Assembly: GCA_036426205.1 (NCBI GenBank)
Contig: CM071570.1
Location: 6,029,947-6,093,946, forward strand
Reading direction: 5' to 3'
Source: Ascaphus truei
Lineage: Eukaryota; Chordata; Amphibia; Anura; Ascaphidae
DNA length: 64,000 bases
Of the stretch, positions 48,641 through 59,048 are shown one piece after another; position 1 is the first letter of the stretch; every line of letters begins with the position of its first letter. A model generated the notes under the pieces. The model was not told the DNA's origin. It made no database searches and saw only the letters and a program-made list of their open reading frames with translations. Both the position numbers and the translations under genes were made by a program.

Positions 48641-48759
48641 CAAAGACTATAGGTCTGCCAACTATAAAAGAGAGATGCCACGGGGTACAGTCAGAGTTGA
48701 GGAGAACTCTGCCAAGGTTGAGCTGCTTGAGATCAATAATGCTGAGCCAGACACAGGTG

Positions 48760-48955
48760 GTCACGCTAGTGACCGGGAAAAGGAGACTACACGACACGTG
48801 GAAGAACTTGTTGCCAAGCAAGTAAAAGAAGAGTTGCTGAAATGGGAACATGAGCTTGAGCGAGAAGTTCTCTGCAGGGTTGAGGAAGCGAAGCACATCA
48901 TGAAAAAGAAGTGGTTGGAAGAACTAAAGAGACTACTTGAAGAGACACTATTTAC
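48760..48955 (+). pseudogene. ARGLU1-like coiled-coil segment (fragment)
   Basis: In the same frame as the IQ motifs, the translation reads RHVEELVAKQVKEELLKW, then ELEREVLCRVEEAKHIMKKK and WLEELKRLLEE. This closely follows the Glu/Arg-rich C-terminal half of ARGLU1 (RRVEELVAKRVEEELEK, EIEREVLRRVEEAKRIM and LLEELERQ), a nuclear splicing co-factor. The similarity stops after about 60 residues and the frame ends at 49041-49043. ARGLU1's N-terminal RS domain and its remaining C-terminus are missing, so this is a captured or retrocopied piece. Confidence 0.6.
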
Positions 48956-48959
48956 TGTA

Positions 48960-49290
48960 AGTGCACAGGCTACAAAGATGTTGTCACTGGTGTCCTCTTC
49001 AACCGCAACTACACATTGTGGACACAAACTCCTAAAGATGTAGCAAGCCTCTGTACATCATCTCCTGAGTATCAGATAACTGCCCCAAAGGCGAAAAGCC
49101 AAATTATTGGTAGGAGTGAAAATGGCTTTGAGAAAAGACTTTGCACAAAGAAAATCCATGCGGGCTCGGAGACAGAATGCTCAAAGGTTGAAAAGGAGAA
49201 GCAACAAACTAATCAGCGCCGGCCTTGAACAGTCTCAATTTTCACCACTCTTTGTCTCAAGATAAAAGCTAAGAGACCCAGATTCACAGG
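48960..49290 (+). pseudogene. Trailing coding-like segment of unknown origin
   Basis: Two overlapping frames look protein-like: one containing VASLCTSSPEYQITAPKAKS, and, one base shifted, RKSMRARRQNAQRLKRRSNK followed by a stop near 49270. Neither was recognised. They may belong to the same composite as the preceding fragments. Confidence 0.25.
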
Positions 49291-49332
49291 TGTCTTTGGC
49301 TCACGGCAGTAGCACTCCTCTTGACACTTAAA

Positions 49333-49333
49333 T

Positions 49334-49363
<30 letters not shown>
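49333..49363. repeat. CA/TA microsatellite
   Basis: (CA)n followed by (TA)n, about 30 bp. Confidence 0.85.
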
Positions 49364-49364
<1 letters not shown>

Positions 49365-51595
49365 AAATGTGGTAATGTTTTGGGTTTTCTCAGAGCTTGT
49401 TGGGTATCTGTGTGGTTTTTGTTCTTTAACATGTTACATGAACCATTTAAAATGGTACCCAACTTCTTACTTAGCTTCTCTAACTATATTTGAAGGGATT
49501 ATACCGCACTGCAATTACAGTATGCACAGAACTAATACTTTGTGCTGCTAGTGTTTTTCACACCAACTACTGAATAACATCCCAAATCTCATCTCTGACT
49601 TATCTTTGCTGGGCCCTCTCTGCACTGCCTGTTTTCATAACCCTGCCCCATGTCAAGCTATTTCCTCTCGCTGTGACCTATTTCTGGAGCAAGTACTCAC
49701 GTTGCTCATCTTCAAAGGCCTCCAAGAAATCAAACCTCTTCGTGTGTTTTAAGTCTTTTTGGAGCCCCCAGACGGATGTTACATCCCTTTACCTATATTT
49801 TCTTCTTCACCGGGCCCTATGGAATCAACACCCATGTTTCCAGCACTCATCCAGAGTTATGTCAACTTCAGCGCATGTTCCTCCTTCTCAAGAAAGGCAT
49901 TCAGTGCAACATCACACATTGCTTAGCTAGCCACAAACAAGGCTATAGGCAGCAGGTGCACAATGGAAGAATAGCCCTTCTTCACAATGTGGATTCATAT
50001 CTACAACAAACAACAATGTCAAAAAGGAACTATTCACTTACTCTTTGTTGTGCGGTACAGCAAATATACCAAGTCCATCAAAATCTCATAATAACAGAGT
50101 TCACCAGATCAGAGGAGCAGTAAAGTGCAATGTAAATCCCTAGCACAGCTAACGGCATGTGCTGTGCAGTAACTCATGCGTTCCTCAGTGTGTAATTCCC
50201 TACTGGTCACTATACACCTGTACCCCCCATGCTGGAGCACACACACGACAGAAGCTTTTCGTATCCCCTCACTAAATGCGTACCCATTCTCTTTTATATT
50301 TCTGTGTTCCATTTATTGTATTTTTCACTTCTTTTCAACTCTTCTGCTCATAAGGCAGAAATCCTCTCCGCTTTGCCCCATTTTTTTTTTTTTTTATATT
50401 CCTAATGTTTTGAGCTCCAGCTACCAACCTTTCTCTGAGACATTTACAGTACATCATATATGTTTATGTTGTTTATAAATCAGTAGATTTTTAGATTTGT
50501 TTGTCGACTTTTGCTTCTTCGACCAGAGACAATGAGTCTTACTACATCTGTAGGGTAGTACTTGAATTTGGCCACTTTTTTTTTTTATATGACCCTCTGC
50601 TTTGGTTTCCACCATTGAGAACTTGGTCAAAACCATGTAAAAGCTACACAATGTACTGTATCACATGGCCAAGTCCTGTGGTATGTTGGTGCTTCAGGAT
50701 CAGGTAATATAAGGTCCATATGTGGCCTGAAACGTGGCACTCTCCACTATTCCTCCAAATAAAAATAAGTTACTGCATTAAGAATAGTGAGTAGAGGTTA
50801 CCTTGGATCTCCTATTGAGCATCTCTGTTTCTACTTGTCCTCACTGAAGTTGTGTCTCCAAATTGTTCTGTATTATTGCCCAAGAAGCAAGCCAAGCCAA
50901 CCCTAATTAAAAAACCACTACAAATATTACTCCCATTTCTTTTAGTCTAAATTCAGCCCTAAACAGTACAAAAATCTCAGGCTAGAGAACTTTCTCTGGC
51001 ATAGGAACAATCATATAATAGTCAAATTGCGTATAGGCCTTGGTAGTCACATAAAGACTGTTGTGTCAGCTACACATTGGGATAGAAATGTGTTGCAGCT
51101 ACAGTATCTACAGTATGAAGGAGTTAATACTGTATCATTAACACAGGAATCAGGCCACACAGCACTGTTATTTTCTTTTTATGCGCTTCTTGCCTGGTTG
51201 GGCTTTCCTGCTAAGTCTGACACCCTGGAACATACACGTCTAATCATTAAAATAACAACAAAAGGAATATAGTGTTGATTTCATTGAGTATTAAAAATTA
51301 ATTAATCTGCGCTCCAGAGGTAAGAACGTATGTGGACCTCAGACAGAGGAATTGGCAAATATTTTCATTGGGCGCCTGTCAAAACGGCTTCTTTGTAGTG
51401 TAATCCCTGGTGCAAGAAAGTCCACTCGGAGTGATGGAAAAACCGGGGAAGGCGCGTGTTGATACCGCGGGCTGTTTTCTTACCCTCTGCAGCACTCAGG
51501 CACACGTAGCACCCCGTGTCGGACGCCAACTGGAAGCAACACAGTCATTCATATTGAGGGCTTTGTTTAAAGAAAAAGACAATGAATGGTCCAAT
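49364..51595. other. No gene recognised
   Basis: AT-rich sequence with T-runs at 50380-50395 and 50577-50586. Open frames up to 115 codons show no family motif. No RNA gene is supported. Confidence 0.45.
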
Positions 51596-51778
51596 GTGAA
51601 CATCACGTGCCTTAGAGCAGGTGAACCTGGTTTGAATCCCAGTGACCGCAACATGTGACTTTGCACACAACAGCCTGTGTCCCCTACAATAAAGATGAGT
51701 TTGAGTGTGCTGTGGGGTAGGGACTTGAGCCAGAACAAATTGAATTAAGCGCTGAGCAAGAAAAAAAAACTATTATTT
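51596..51778 (+). repeat. tRNA-related SINE
   Basis: GGTTTGAATCCCAGTGACC resembles a polymerase III B box (GGTTCGANTCC). It is followed by a body ending in TTAAGCGCTGAGCAAG, an A-run and ATTATT. This layout is that of a tRNA-headed SINE with an L2-like tail. The A box is too eroded to place. Confidence 0.5.
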
Positions 51779-52230
51779 TTATTTCAAGCTCCATAAAAGT
51801 TTGACAGACGATTTTATGCATGTGGTTACATTAAAATCAAGTGCCTGAAGTTAGTCACAGGAGTTTATGGAGGCTCGGACTTGGTGAAAGTGCAAAACAA
51901 TGACAGCCCAAATGAAACATTTGTAAACATTGGGTTAGAATGTGAGTTGTGTAAATCCTCTATTGACCGCTCCTTATGTTATCTCACTCCCACCAGAAGT
52001 GAGTGCAGGGATCTCTACAGTAGCACCACCCCCACCCCCCAAATCCAGTGTAAACTAAGGGGTCCTTCAGAGCTGAGCTGCAGAACTCAAAGCTCCAGGA
52101 ACTAGGGATGTACCAAGAACTGGGTAATTACCCGGCTTACCCGGCACTTTTTTGGTAACTGGAAATTCGGAACTGGAATCGATGCCGGGTAAGAACCGGC
52201 GCCAACCAGGGAGATGCTGGCTGTCCAATA
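51779..52230. other. No gene recognised
   Basis: Ordinary sequence. Near 52130-52200 a short run of ACCCGGCTTACCCGGCAC with CCGGGTAAGAACCGG forms a local inverted pair. Confidence 0.4.
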
Positions 52231-52848
52231 GTAACCACGCCATGTGAAGTAACCGCACCCTGCGAAGTAACCGCGCCCTGCGAAGTAACCGCGCCCTGCG
52301 AAGTAACCGCACCCTGCGAAGTAACCGCGCCCTGCGAAGTAACCGCACCCTGCGAAGTAACCGCGCCCTGCGAAGTAACCGCGCCCTGCGAAGTAACCGC
52401 ACCCTGTGAAGTAGCCACACCCTGTGAACTAGCCACACCCTGTAAAGTAACCACACCACGTGAAGTAACCACACCACGTGAAGTAACCACACCACGTGAA
52501 GTAACCACACCACGTGAAGTAACCACACCACGTGAAGTAACCACATCACGTGAAGTAACCACACCACGTGAAGTAACCACACCACGTGAAGTAACACACA
52601 GCGTGAAGTACCACACCACGTGAAGTAACCACACCACGTGAAGTAACCACACCCTGCGAAGTAACCACACCACGTGAAGTAACCACACAGCGTGAAGTAA
52701 CCACACAGGGTGAAGTAACCACACTGTGTGAAGTAACCACACCACGTGAAGTAACCACACCCTGCGAAGTAACAACACCATGTGAAGTAACCACACTGTG
52801 TGAAGTAACCACACAGCGTGAAGTAACCACACCACATGGTGTGAAATA
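52231..52848. repeat. 18-bp minisatellite with two sub-blocks
   Basis: About 34 units of 18 bp. The left block (to about 52410) is GAAGTAACCGCGCCCTGC. The right block is GAAGTAACCACACCACGT, with interspersed CCCTGCGAAG and TGTGTGAAG variants. Because 18 is six codons, every frame without a stop stays open, giving apparent proteins with six-residue periods such as GVVTSR. CACGTG (E-box) occurs in about half of the right-block units. Confidence 0.97.
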
Positions 52849-52872
52849 AAGCCTTGATTTGGGGAACCAGTA

Positions 52873-53076
52873 TACAGATGGTCCTCGCTTACCGACGTCC
52901 CATTTCCGACGGATGCCTTATCCGATGTTACATAATGCAGTCCGCCAGACGCATTATCTGACACCGGACTCGTTTTTCCGATGGTCACCACCGCCGATTA
53001 ACATGGGACCCGCAATCCGACTGTCCGTTAACCGACGGTGGTTAGAATTCTGTTGGAAAAGCGAGGACCACCCGTA
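52873..53076. repeat. Tc1/mariner-like MITE (TA-flanked, ATGGTCCTCGCTT ends)
   Basis: The left end TACAGATGGTCCTCGCTT and the right end AAGCGAGGACCACCCGTA are inverted (13 matching bases), with TA at both outer edges. The interior is CpG-rich (CCGACG repeated) with no transposase. A TA duplication and this size fit a pogo/Tc1-type non-autonomous element. It abuts the 18-bp array. Confidence 0.6.
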
Positions 53077-53374
53077 CAGGCATCTGTGTACCGTATTTTC
53101 TTTACCTTCTGTCACTACGACACCTCAGCAGTACAACCCATACTGTAGCGCTTCCTCTCAGTTAGCTGCCTGTGGGAGGCGGTCAGGCTTCTGTATGTTA
53201 CTGAGTCCCAGATCCCCAGTAACAGCGTTTCAGATACATGCCGGCAGGAGTCCGGATTACTTGCATGGCTCATAAACAGCTGTGCAACGCTAAAATAACA
53301 ATTGAAGAAAAATATGAATACACTTCGCTGTACAGTCATTATGTTATTTTCAGCTGAAGGAGCAGCTCCGTGAG

Positions 53375-53595
53375 GAAAGGCACTGACTGACAGGAGTGGC
53401 ATTGAGTTTGAGGCTGGATCCACTCTCAGTGTCAGCTCCTTATGACCTTGGGCAAGTCACTTTTACCCCCTTGTGCCTCAGACCCCAACACAGATTGTAA
53501 GCTCTACAGGGCAAGGATTGGTGCCTGCAAAATGTCTATATACGGCGCTACATACACTGTAGGCGCTATACGAGAAACAAACATTATTATAAGAT
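53375..53595 (+). repeat. SINE with L2/MIR-type core and tail
   Basis: The core TTATGACCTTGGGCAAGTCA is the widely conserved segment of MIR/L2-related elements. It is followed by GATTGTAAGCTCTACAGGGC, GGCGCTATACGAGAAACAA and an ATTATTAT tail. The upstream head GAGGCTGGATCC is a worn B-box. It is the best preserved of the four related copies in the window. Confidence 0.65.
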
Positions 53596-54817
53596 CACTA
53601 ACAGCCAGAGAAGAGCTCAACCTAGCACAAAAGGGGTCACGTTGTGGGAATCTGTTCATGTAAAGACACCACTTTTGTGTGGGTTGAGAGGTCGCCCCAG
53701 AGCAGTGAGGATTGTCAGTGAGGGGTGGGACAGTGTGGCAGTGGTGTTTGCCGAAGGCCAATGAGAGTCAGTGAGGGGTGGGACAGTGTGGTGAGGGGTG
53801 GGACAGTGTTGAGGTGGAGTGACAGGCCAAAGGTGCAATGCGATTGGCCCTAGGGACACAGGGCATGCAGACAAACATACAGACATTTCAGAAATATATA
53901 GTAGATATATTGAATTCATTCCAATGTTTCTTTTGTAAAAGACCTCCAGAGTTGCAGTTCTGTTTAATTGGCTACAATGCTGCACCAAATGAATTTACAT
54001 AGCAACAACTCACTATACCAAGGCATTGTGGTTAGAATAAAGTGACAGAACTCAGAATGCTCTGTGCTATGTAAGATGCATGTAATCAAGCAAACAAACA
54101 ACTCTACCCTTCCACACACAAGTTATACGAGAAGGAAGAGGAAACACTGAGCCTCGACTATGAAGAACAATCTTTGATATTTTATGCAGCTCCTCACATA
54201 GCACAACAGAGAAACAATCCTTCTCTTGAAGGGGCAGATTACTGTATAAAGTTAAAAAGGAGGACTGTTGCATTATCCAGTCAGACTGCCTGATTCTACC
54301 ATTCTTACAGACACCGCCGCCTGGCCACCAGAGAAGATTCATACACAGGGCTTTCACACTTACACCATTTACAATGGTTCAGCTGTTGCCGAGGATTCAT
54401 TGAACTCGTCAGTTCACCTGCTTGTCAAAACTGCTCTGAGAATGTTCCATTCCGTCACCACTGATTAGACTTTCATTTGACACAACTTATATAAATGTAT
54501 TTTGGCATTCCGTCTCTCTTCTCTTAAATCACAGCCTGGTTCCTAACACGTTCGCAGGGTTAGTGGAACCGGGGCTGAGGCCTGCGAGTGTGAGGTCATA
54601 CGGTGTCTACCAGCGCGGGAATGTGTATTTTGAATAAATACTGAAAACGATGGCTGCAGGCCTGAGAAAGCATTAGCCTCTCTAAGAGGTCAGAGTAGCA
54701 ACCGTCTGACATTTGATGCCTCTTCGAATAGACGGAAAATATATATTTTTGCGCCATGTCATGTAGCAGATAGCGTCCGTTTCATACCTTGCCTCCACAG
54801 TTAGGAGTGGAGCCTTT
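53596..54817. other. No gene recognised
   Basis: Includes a degenerate tandem patch (about 53720-53815) of GTCAGTGAGGGGTGGGACAG. Otherwise ordinary sequence. Confidence 0.45.
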
Positions 54818-55314
54818 GGGGGTTATGCACTAAGCAGTGATAAGAGCTTTTAAGTGAGATAAAAAGCCATTATAGCGTGATATTGCCTGCTGTGAGATTC
54901 ACAAAGCAGTGATAAGTCTTTTAAGTGAGATAAATACTTTTATAGCGTGATACTGTCTGCTATGGGATTCACAAAGCAGTGATAAGTGCTTTTAAGTGGG
55001 AAAAAATGCCATTATAGCACGATACTGCAGTGTTATCACTGCTTTGTGAATCTCACAGCAGGCAGTATCACGCTATAAAGGCGTGTATCTCACTTAAAAG
55101 CACTTATCACTGCTTTGTGCATAGCACCCAGAAACCCCACTTATCACTGCTTTGTGCATAGCACCCAGAAAACCCACTTATCACTGCTTTGTGCATAGCA
55201 CCCAGAAAACCCACTTATCACTGCTTTGTGCATAGCACCCAGAAACCCCACTTATCACTGCTTAGTGCATAGCACACAGAAACCCCACTTATCACTGCTT
55301 TGTGCATAACCCCC
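54818..55314. repeat. MITE with GGGGGTTATGCAC ends and internal duplications
   Basis: GGGGGTTATGCACTAAGCAG on the left and CTGCTTTGTGCATAACCCCC on the right are inverted, with TTT on both outer sides. The left arm holds three direct copies of about 70 bp (AAGCAGTGATAAG with TTTTAAGTGAGATAAA and TATAGCGTGATA). The right arm holds their inverted partner and then a 37-bp array. The whole element could fold in many alternative ways. Confidence 0.7.
55103..55310. repeat. 37-bp tandem array inside the MITE
   Basis: Six units at exact 37-bp spacing: CTTATCACTGCTTTGTGCAT followed by AGCACCCAGAAACCCCA. Each unit carries a copy of the MITE terminal sequence, so the terminus itself has been multiplied. 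Confidence 0.95.
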
Positions 55315-56424
55315 TTTGTTTGCTCCAGAGTCTCTCCGCAGTAACTCACTTGCACAGAGAGTTTGGCTGGGCACACATTCAGCTGCGCGCCAGCGGGTTC
55401 TGTTTGAGCAGGAAGTCATCAGAGGGGTAGAGCAGCTGTGTAATTTGTGCACGGACCGGACTGTAAATGCTTCTAGCAGAACGGCGCCCATCTGACCAGA
55501 CTTCTGATGACAAATACAGGAGCGCGCGACTTGGAGGGGAATGATAAAACGACAGGGAAAGGCAAGAAGGTAGCAGCAGATCCGTAGCAGTTTCCTATTA
55601 CCTTCCACACACTGCCTCCTATTATGGTCCAGACTGATAGACTGTGACACTAAGTATTCCCCAGAGGGGAAAGGTGGAGAAGCCCCGTGCAAACACAGGC
55701 AGCATAAACACACACACGTAGCAGCCACCTACGTTTCAATGGGAGAGGGGGCTGATTTGTGAGCCAGACGTTATTACCGTGTAGCAGACGTTATTACTCC
55801 TGTCAACGTGAGATAGTGCACGCCGTAACGTGCCAGAAACCGCGCGTGTTATCTTCTTAACCATTGTTTTCAATGGCGCGGCTGTTCAATAGCGTGGCAG
55901 TGTTCAGTGCATCGCGCTGACGGGAGCAGCGGTCGTTCTGACTACCAAAGGTGCCTGAAACCCATTGCAAAGCACCGCTGGCAGTGAAGGTGTTAATAAC
56001 GGCAACACCTGAGTCATGCTGCCCATTTTAACCCCTGTGCTGCCAGGGAGGCCAGCAACGCATTGCCCTGTAATGGCAGCAAAGGGGTTATTCGGAAACA
56101 AAGGGATGACTGGAAAACGTAGGCCGGTTGTTTTTTTTTTTTTAATGCCAGGCGGCTGCATGCTTTTTAACCCCTCACTTGCTGAAGGAGAATGTGATTG
56201 CATTTGCTGATTGGAAGAGTCGCGTGCTTCTTCAGCCCTAAAAAACACGTTCATATTTTCGAGCATCTCCGTCACCATTAAGGAAATGGCTCCAAAGAGT
56301 GCAAGAGCTAAACGGGGTGTGTGGCATATATGTGATGCACCCCTTTAGTACCAGTACCTGTTAGTGCTGATGGAGCAATGCACCTCAGGCCTCGCTGTAT
56401 CCTCCAACTAGCTGTCTCAGTATT
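55315..56424. other. No gene recognised
   Basis: Open frames of 124-157 codons on the minus strand lack recognisable motifs. A T-run lies at 56130-56142. Confidence 0.4.
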
Positions 56425-56640
56425 TATTATTTATAAAATATTTTACAGGAAGTAGTAATACATTGAGAGTTACCTCTCGTTTTCAAGTATGTCCTGGGCA
56501 CGAGTAAACAAATACTACATGGGTACAAAGTACAGTACATAACTGAACAGGGTATACATTATATACAAAGATATTGGGGTGCCCACAGTTTTTAAAGAAA
56601 TATATATTATGGGCGTATGAAACAGTTACAGACCAGATTA
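56425..56640 (+). repeat. Dispersed repeat, TTGAGAGTTACCTCTCGTTT family
   Basis: TATTTATAAAATATTTTACAG leads into ACATTGAGAGTTACCTCTCG, TTTTCAAGTATGTCCTGGGC and a later GAACAGGGTATACATTATAT. The same order is found at 61299-61560 and, inverted and short, at 233-290. GAGAGTTACCTCTC is nearly palindromic. Class unknown; it could be a SINE or a LINE 3' end. Confidence 0.55.
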
Positions 56641-57659
56641 TTAAAATGTGAGACAGCCTAGATTTGGAAAGAACTTAAACTGGTGGTGGAGGTGAGAGTC
56701 TCTGAGTAGGTTTGTTTGCTTGTAGTGCTTGTACAGATGTAACAGGGATACAACAGAGACGTATCGTGAAGGGATCACTAGAGGGGAGGAGGGACAGTGG
56801 CACAGCGCTTGAGAAATGCTGCGGGCACCAGGGGCACAACCAAGAATTACAAGGTCCCCCATTAATATTGTAATTCCGATTGTGATTTGTTTCATCCTTC
56901 TCCCATACCTAGTCTACTCCTGCCCTCAGCGCAAGTCATGAATTCTCGTTCCACGAATTCGCTAGTCATTCTTATCCCCATCCTACTAAGTTCTACCGCT
57001 TACTCCCTCGTTATCTTTCTCTCCTCCATAAACAAGCAGTCTGTCTCTCTCTTCCCCCACCAGGCATCTCTCTCCTCTCCCCCCTACAGGTCTCTCTCAC
57101 TTTTCCCCCCAGCACACTTTCTCTTCTCATTCCCACACAGAATCTTATTCTCCTCCCTAAAATCCATGTTTCTCTCTCATCTTACACTACTAGCATGTAT
57201 CTATCTCCGAATCCACACCCACAGAATTCTATATGCTCCCGCCATACGAGATGTCTGCTCTCCACCCAACCAGAATTTAGTTTTCCCCACAAAATCTCTC
57301 TTACAGTCTGCATAATATCATCCTATCCGTTCTCCCCCTCATGGATTTATCTTATTTCCCCCGTTGTCTTTTTTCCTCCTTGTTCGTCACATTGCCAGTC
57401 TCTTGATTGAGTTCCCACATGTATTTTCCCTGTCTCATATCTATAAAACTAAGGCAGCCGGGTCGTTTAACAAGCAGCATTTCTAGGGTAATGTAAATTA
57501 CAAGAAGGGAGAGAGAGGAGAAAGAGAGGGTGAAGAGCAAGCCCAGATGAGAAAGGGGACGTAGAGGCGCCCCGCCCCCTCCCCCCACGACCGCTCAGAC
57601 CCGCAGGATGATAGCGGGCCAGGAGAGAGAGGGGAAGAGGAGAGAAGGATGCCAGGAGA
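56641..57659. other. No gene recognised
   Basis: Pyrimidine-biased from 56890 to 57400, giving a low-information open frame. No gene is supported. Confidence 0.4.
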
Positions 57660-57959
57660 GACGAGAGAGAGAGCGTTCTTTTTCTCTCTCTCTCTATCTC
57701 TCATCTCTTATCTATCTCTCTTCTCTCTCTCTCTCTTCTACTCTCTCTGTACTCTCTCTCTGCTCTTCTCTATCTTTGCATTTTTGCCTCTCTCTCTATC
57801 TTTGCATTTTTGCCTCTCACTCTGTATTATTTGACTCTCATCTCTCTTGATTTCTCTCATCTTCTCTCTCTCGTATCTCTCATCCTTTCTCTCGTATCCT
57901 CTCATCCTCTATATCTCGATCTCTCTCTCTCTCTCTCTCTCTCTCGTATCTCTCTCTCG

Positions 57960-57999
<40 letters not shown>

Positions 58000-58012
58000 A
58001 TAATTCCTTTTC
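57660..58012. repeat. TC-rich microsatellite
   Basis: Long (TC)n with TCTCTATC and TCTCGTAT interruptions. Both strands are partly open through composition. Confidence 0.9.
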
Positions 58013-59020
58013 TCTGTCTCTTTTCTTTTCTGTCTTCTTCCTTTTCATGTCTGTTTTTACCCCTGTGATTTAACCCTTCCCTCTCACCTTTCCCAGCCTG
58101 TCTCTCACAGGCTCTGCAGAGGGAGGGATTTCCCTTCCTTCCTATGGCATCTCCGCCTTTTGCCGCCGACAGGGGGGGGGGAGGGCCCCCCAAGAGCGCG
58201 GGCCCCTGGGCTTTGCACCAGCTGCCCGGGCTATAGCTATGCCCCTGGAAGGAGAGCACAAAGCCCCTTCTATAGTGCACAACTACTGTTGTAAAAGGTA
58301 ATTAAGCTAATTCGGAGAGTATCAGCAAATATGGAGGAGAGCAAAGAAATGCTGCATGCCAAGCTACATTCTGATCAGTACGAGTCAATATCAGCCATGT
58401 AAAATGCACTACAATGTTCAAATGTCCAAGCCGCGTATATATTAATATTATAAAGGACATTTACGAGAATGCCACATCGACCCTTAGCCTACATTGAGAT
58501 ACAAGCAAGATCGCGAGAAGCAAGGTTGAGCGACGGGGGGACACCATGTTACTGAAGCTTTCCACAGCAACACGTGAAGAATTGTTCCAAGACATTAAAT
58601 TGGGAAGAAAAAATGATCAAAATAATTGCTGAATACCTGTCAGCTAAGATTTGCAGACAATTTAGTTATTTTCATCACAAGGTCAGAAGACCTCCAGCAA
58701 GTAAGAAGGTCGCCCCGATATGAATCCCAGCGATTCACCAACGTCATGTTCAACAAACGCGTCAGCTCTGCAAAGATATAAATACATGGAATGTAATTTG
58801 ATGTTAAAAACGATGGCTACCTTCGCCAGCAAGTAATGGACGGGAACCTGTTGTATGCAATCAGCAAGAGAATGAAGATGGGACGGGGTGCAACTGCAGG
58901 GAAACAAGACAACTTTCAAGGGACACCCCCACTGGACTTAGAAGAAAGTGTTCCCAAGCGATCTGCCGGGCTCACATATGATGTGAAAAATTCTTTCTTA
59001 GTATGTTTCCATTGTTTTAT
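58013..59020. other. No gene recognised
   Basis: Ordinary sequence with a G-run near 58171-58178. No exon is supported. Confidence 0.4.
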
Positions 59021-59048
59021 GGGGGGGAGGGGGGGGGGGGAGGGGGGT
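59021..59048. repeat. G-run
   Basis: About 28 bases, nearly all G with two A interruptions. It can form a G-quadruplex in principle. Confidence 0.9.

Noticed and set aside
51596..51640. Functional tRNA gene
   Set aside because: Only a B-box-like segment is present. No cloverleaf can be drawn and a SINE tail follows.
52067..52991. Repetitive 250- to 285-codon proteins on the minus strand
   Set aside because: The 18-bp unit is six codons, so frames stay open without selection.
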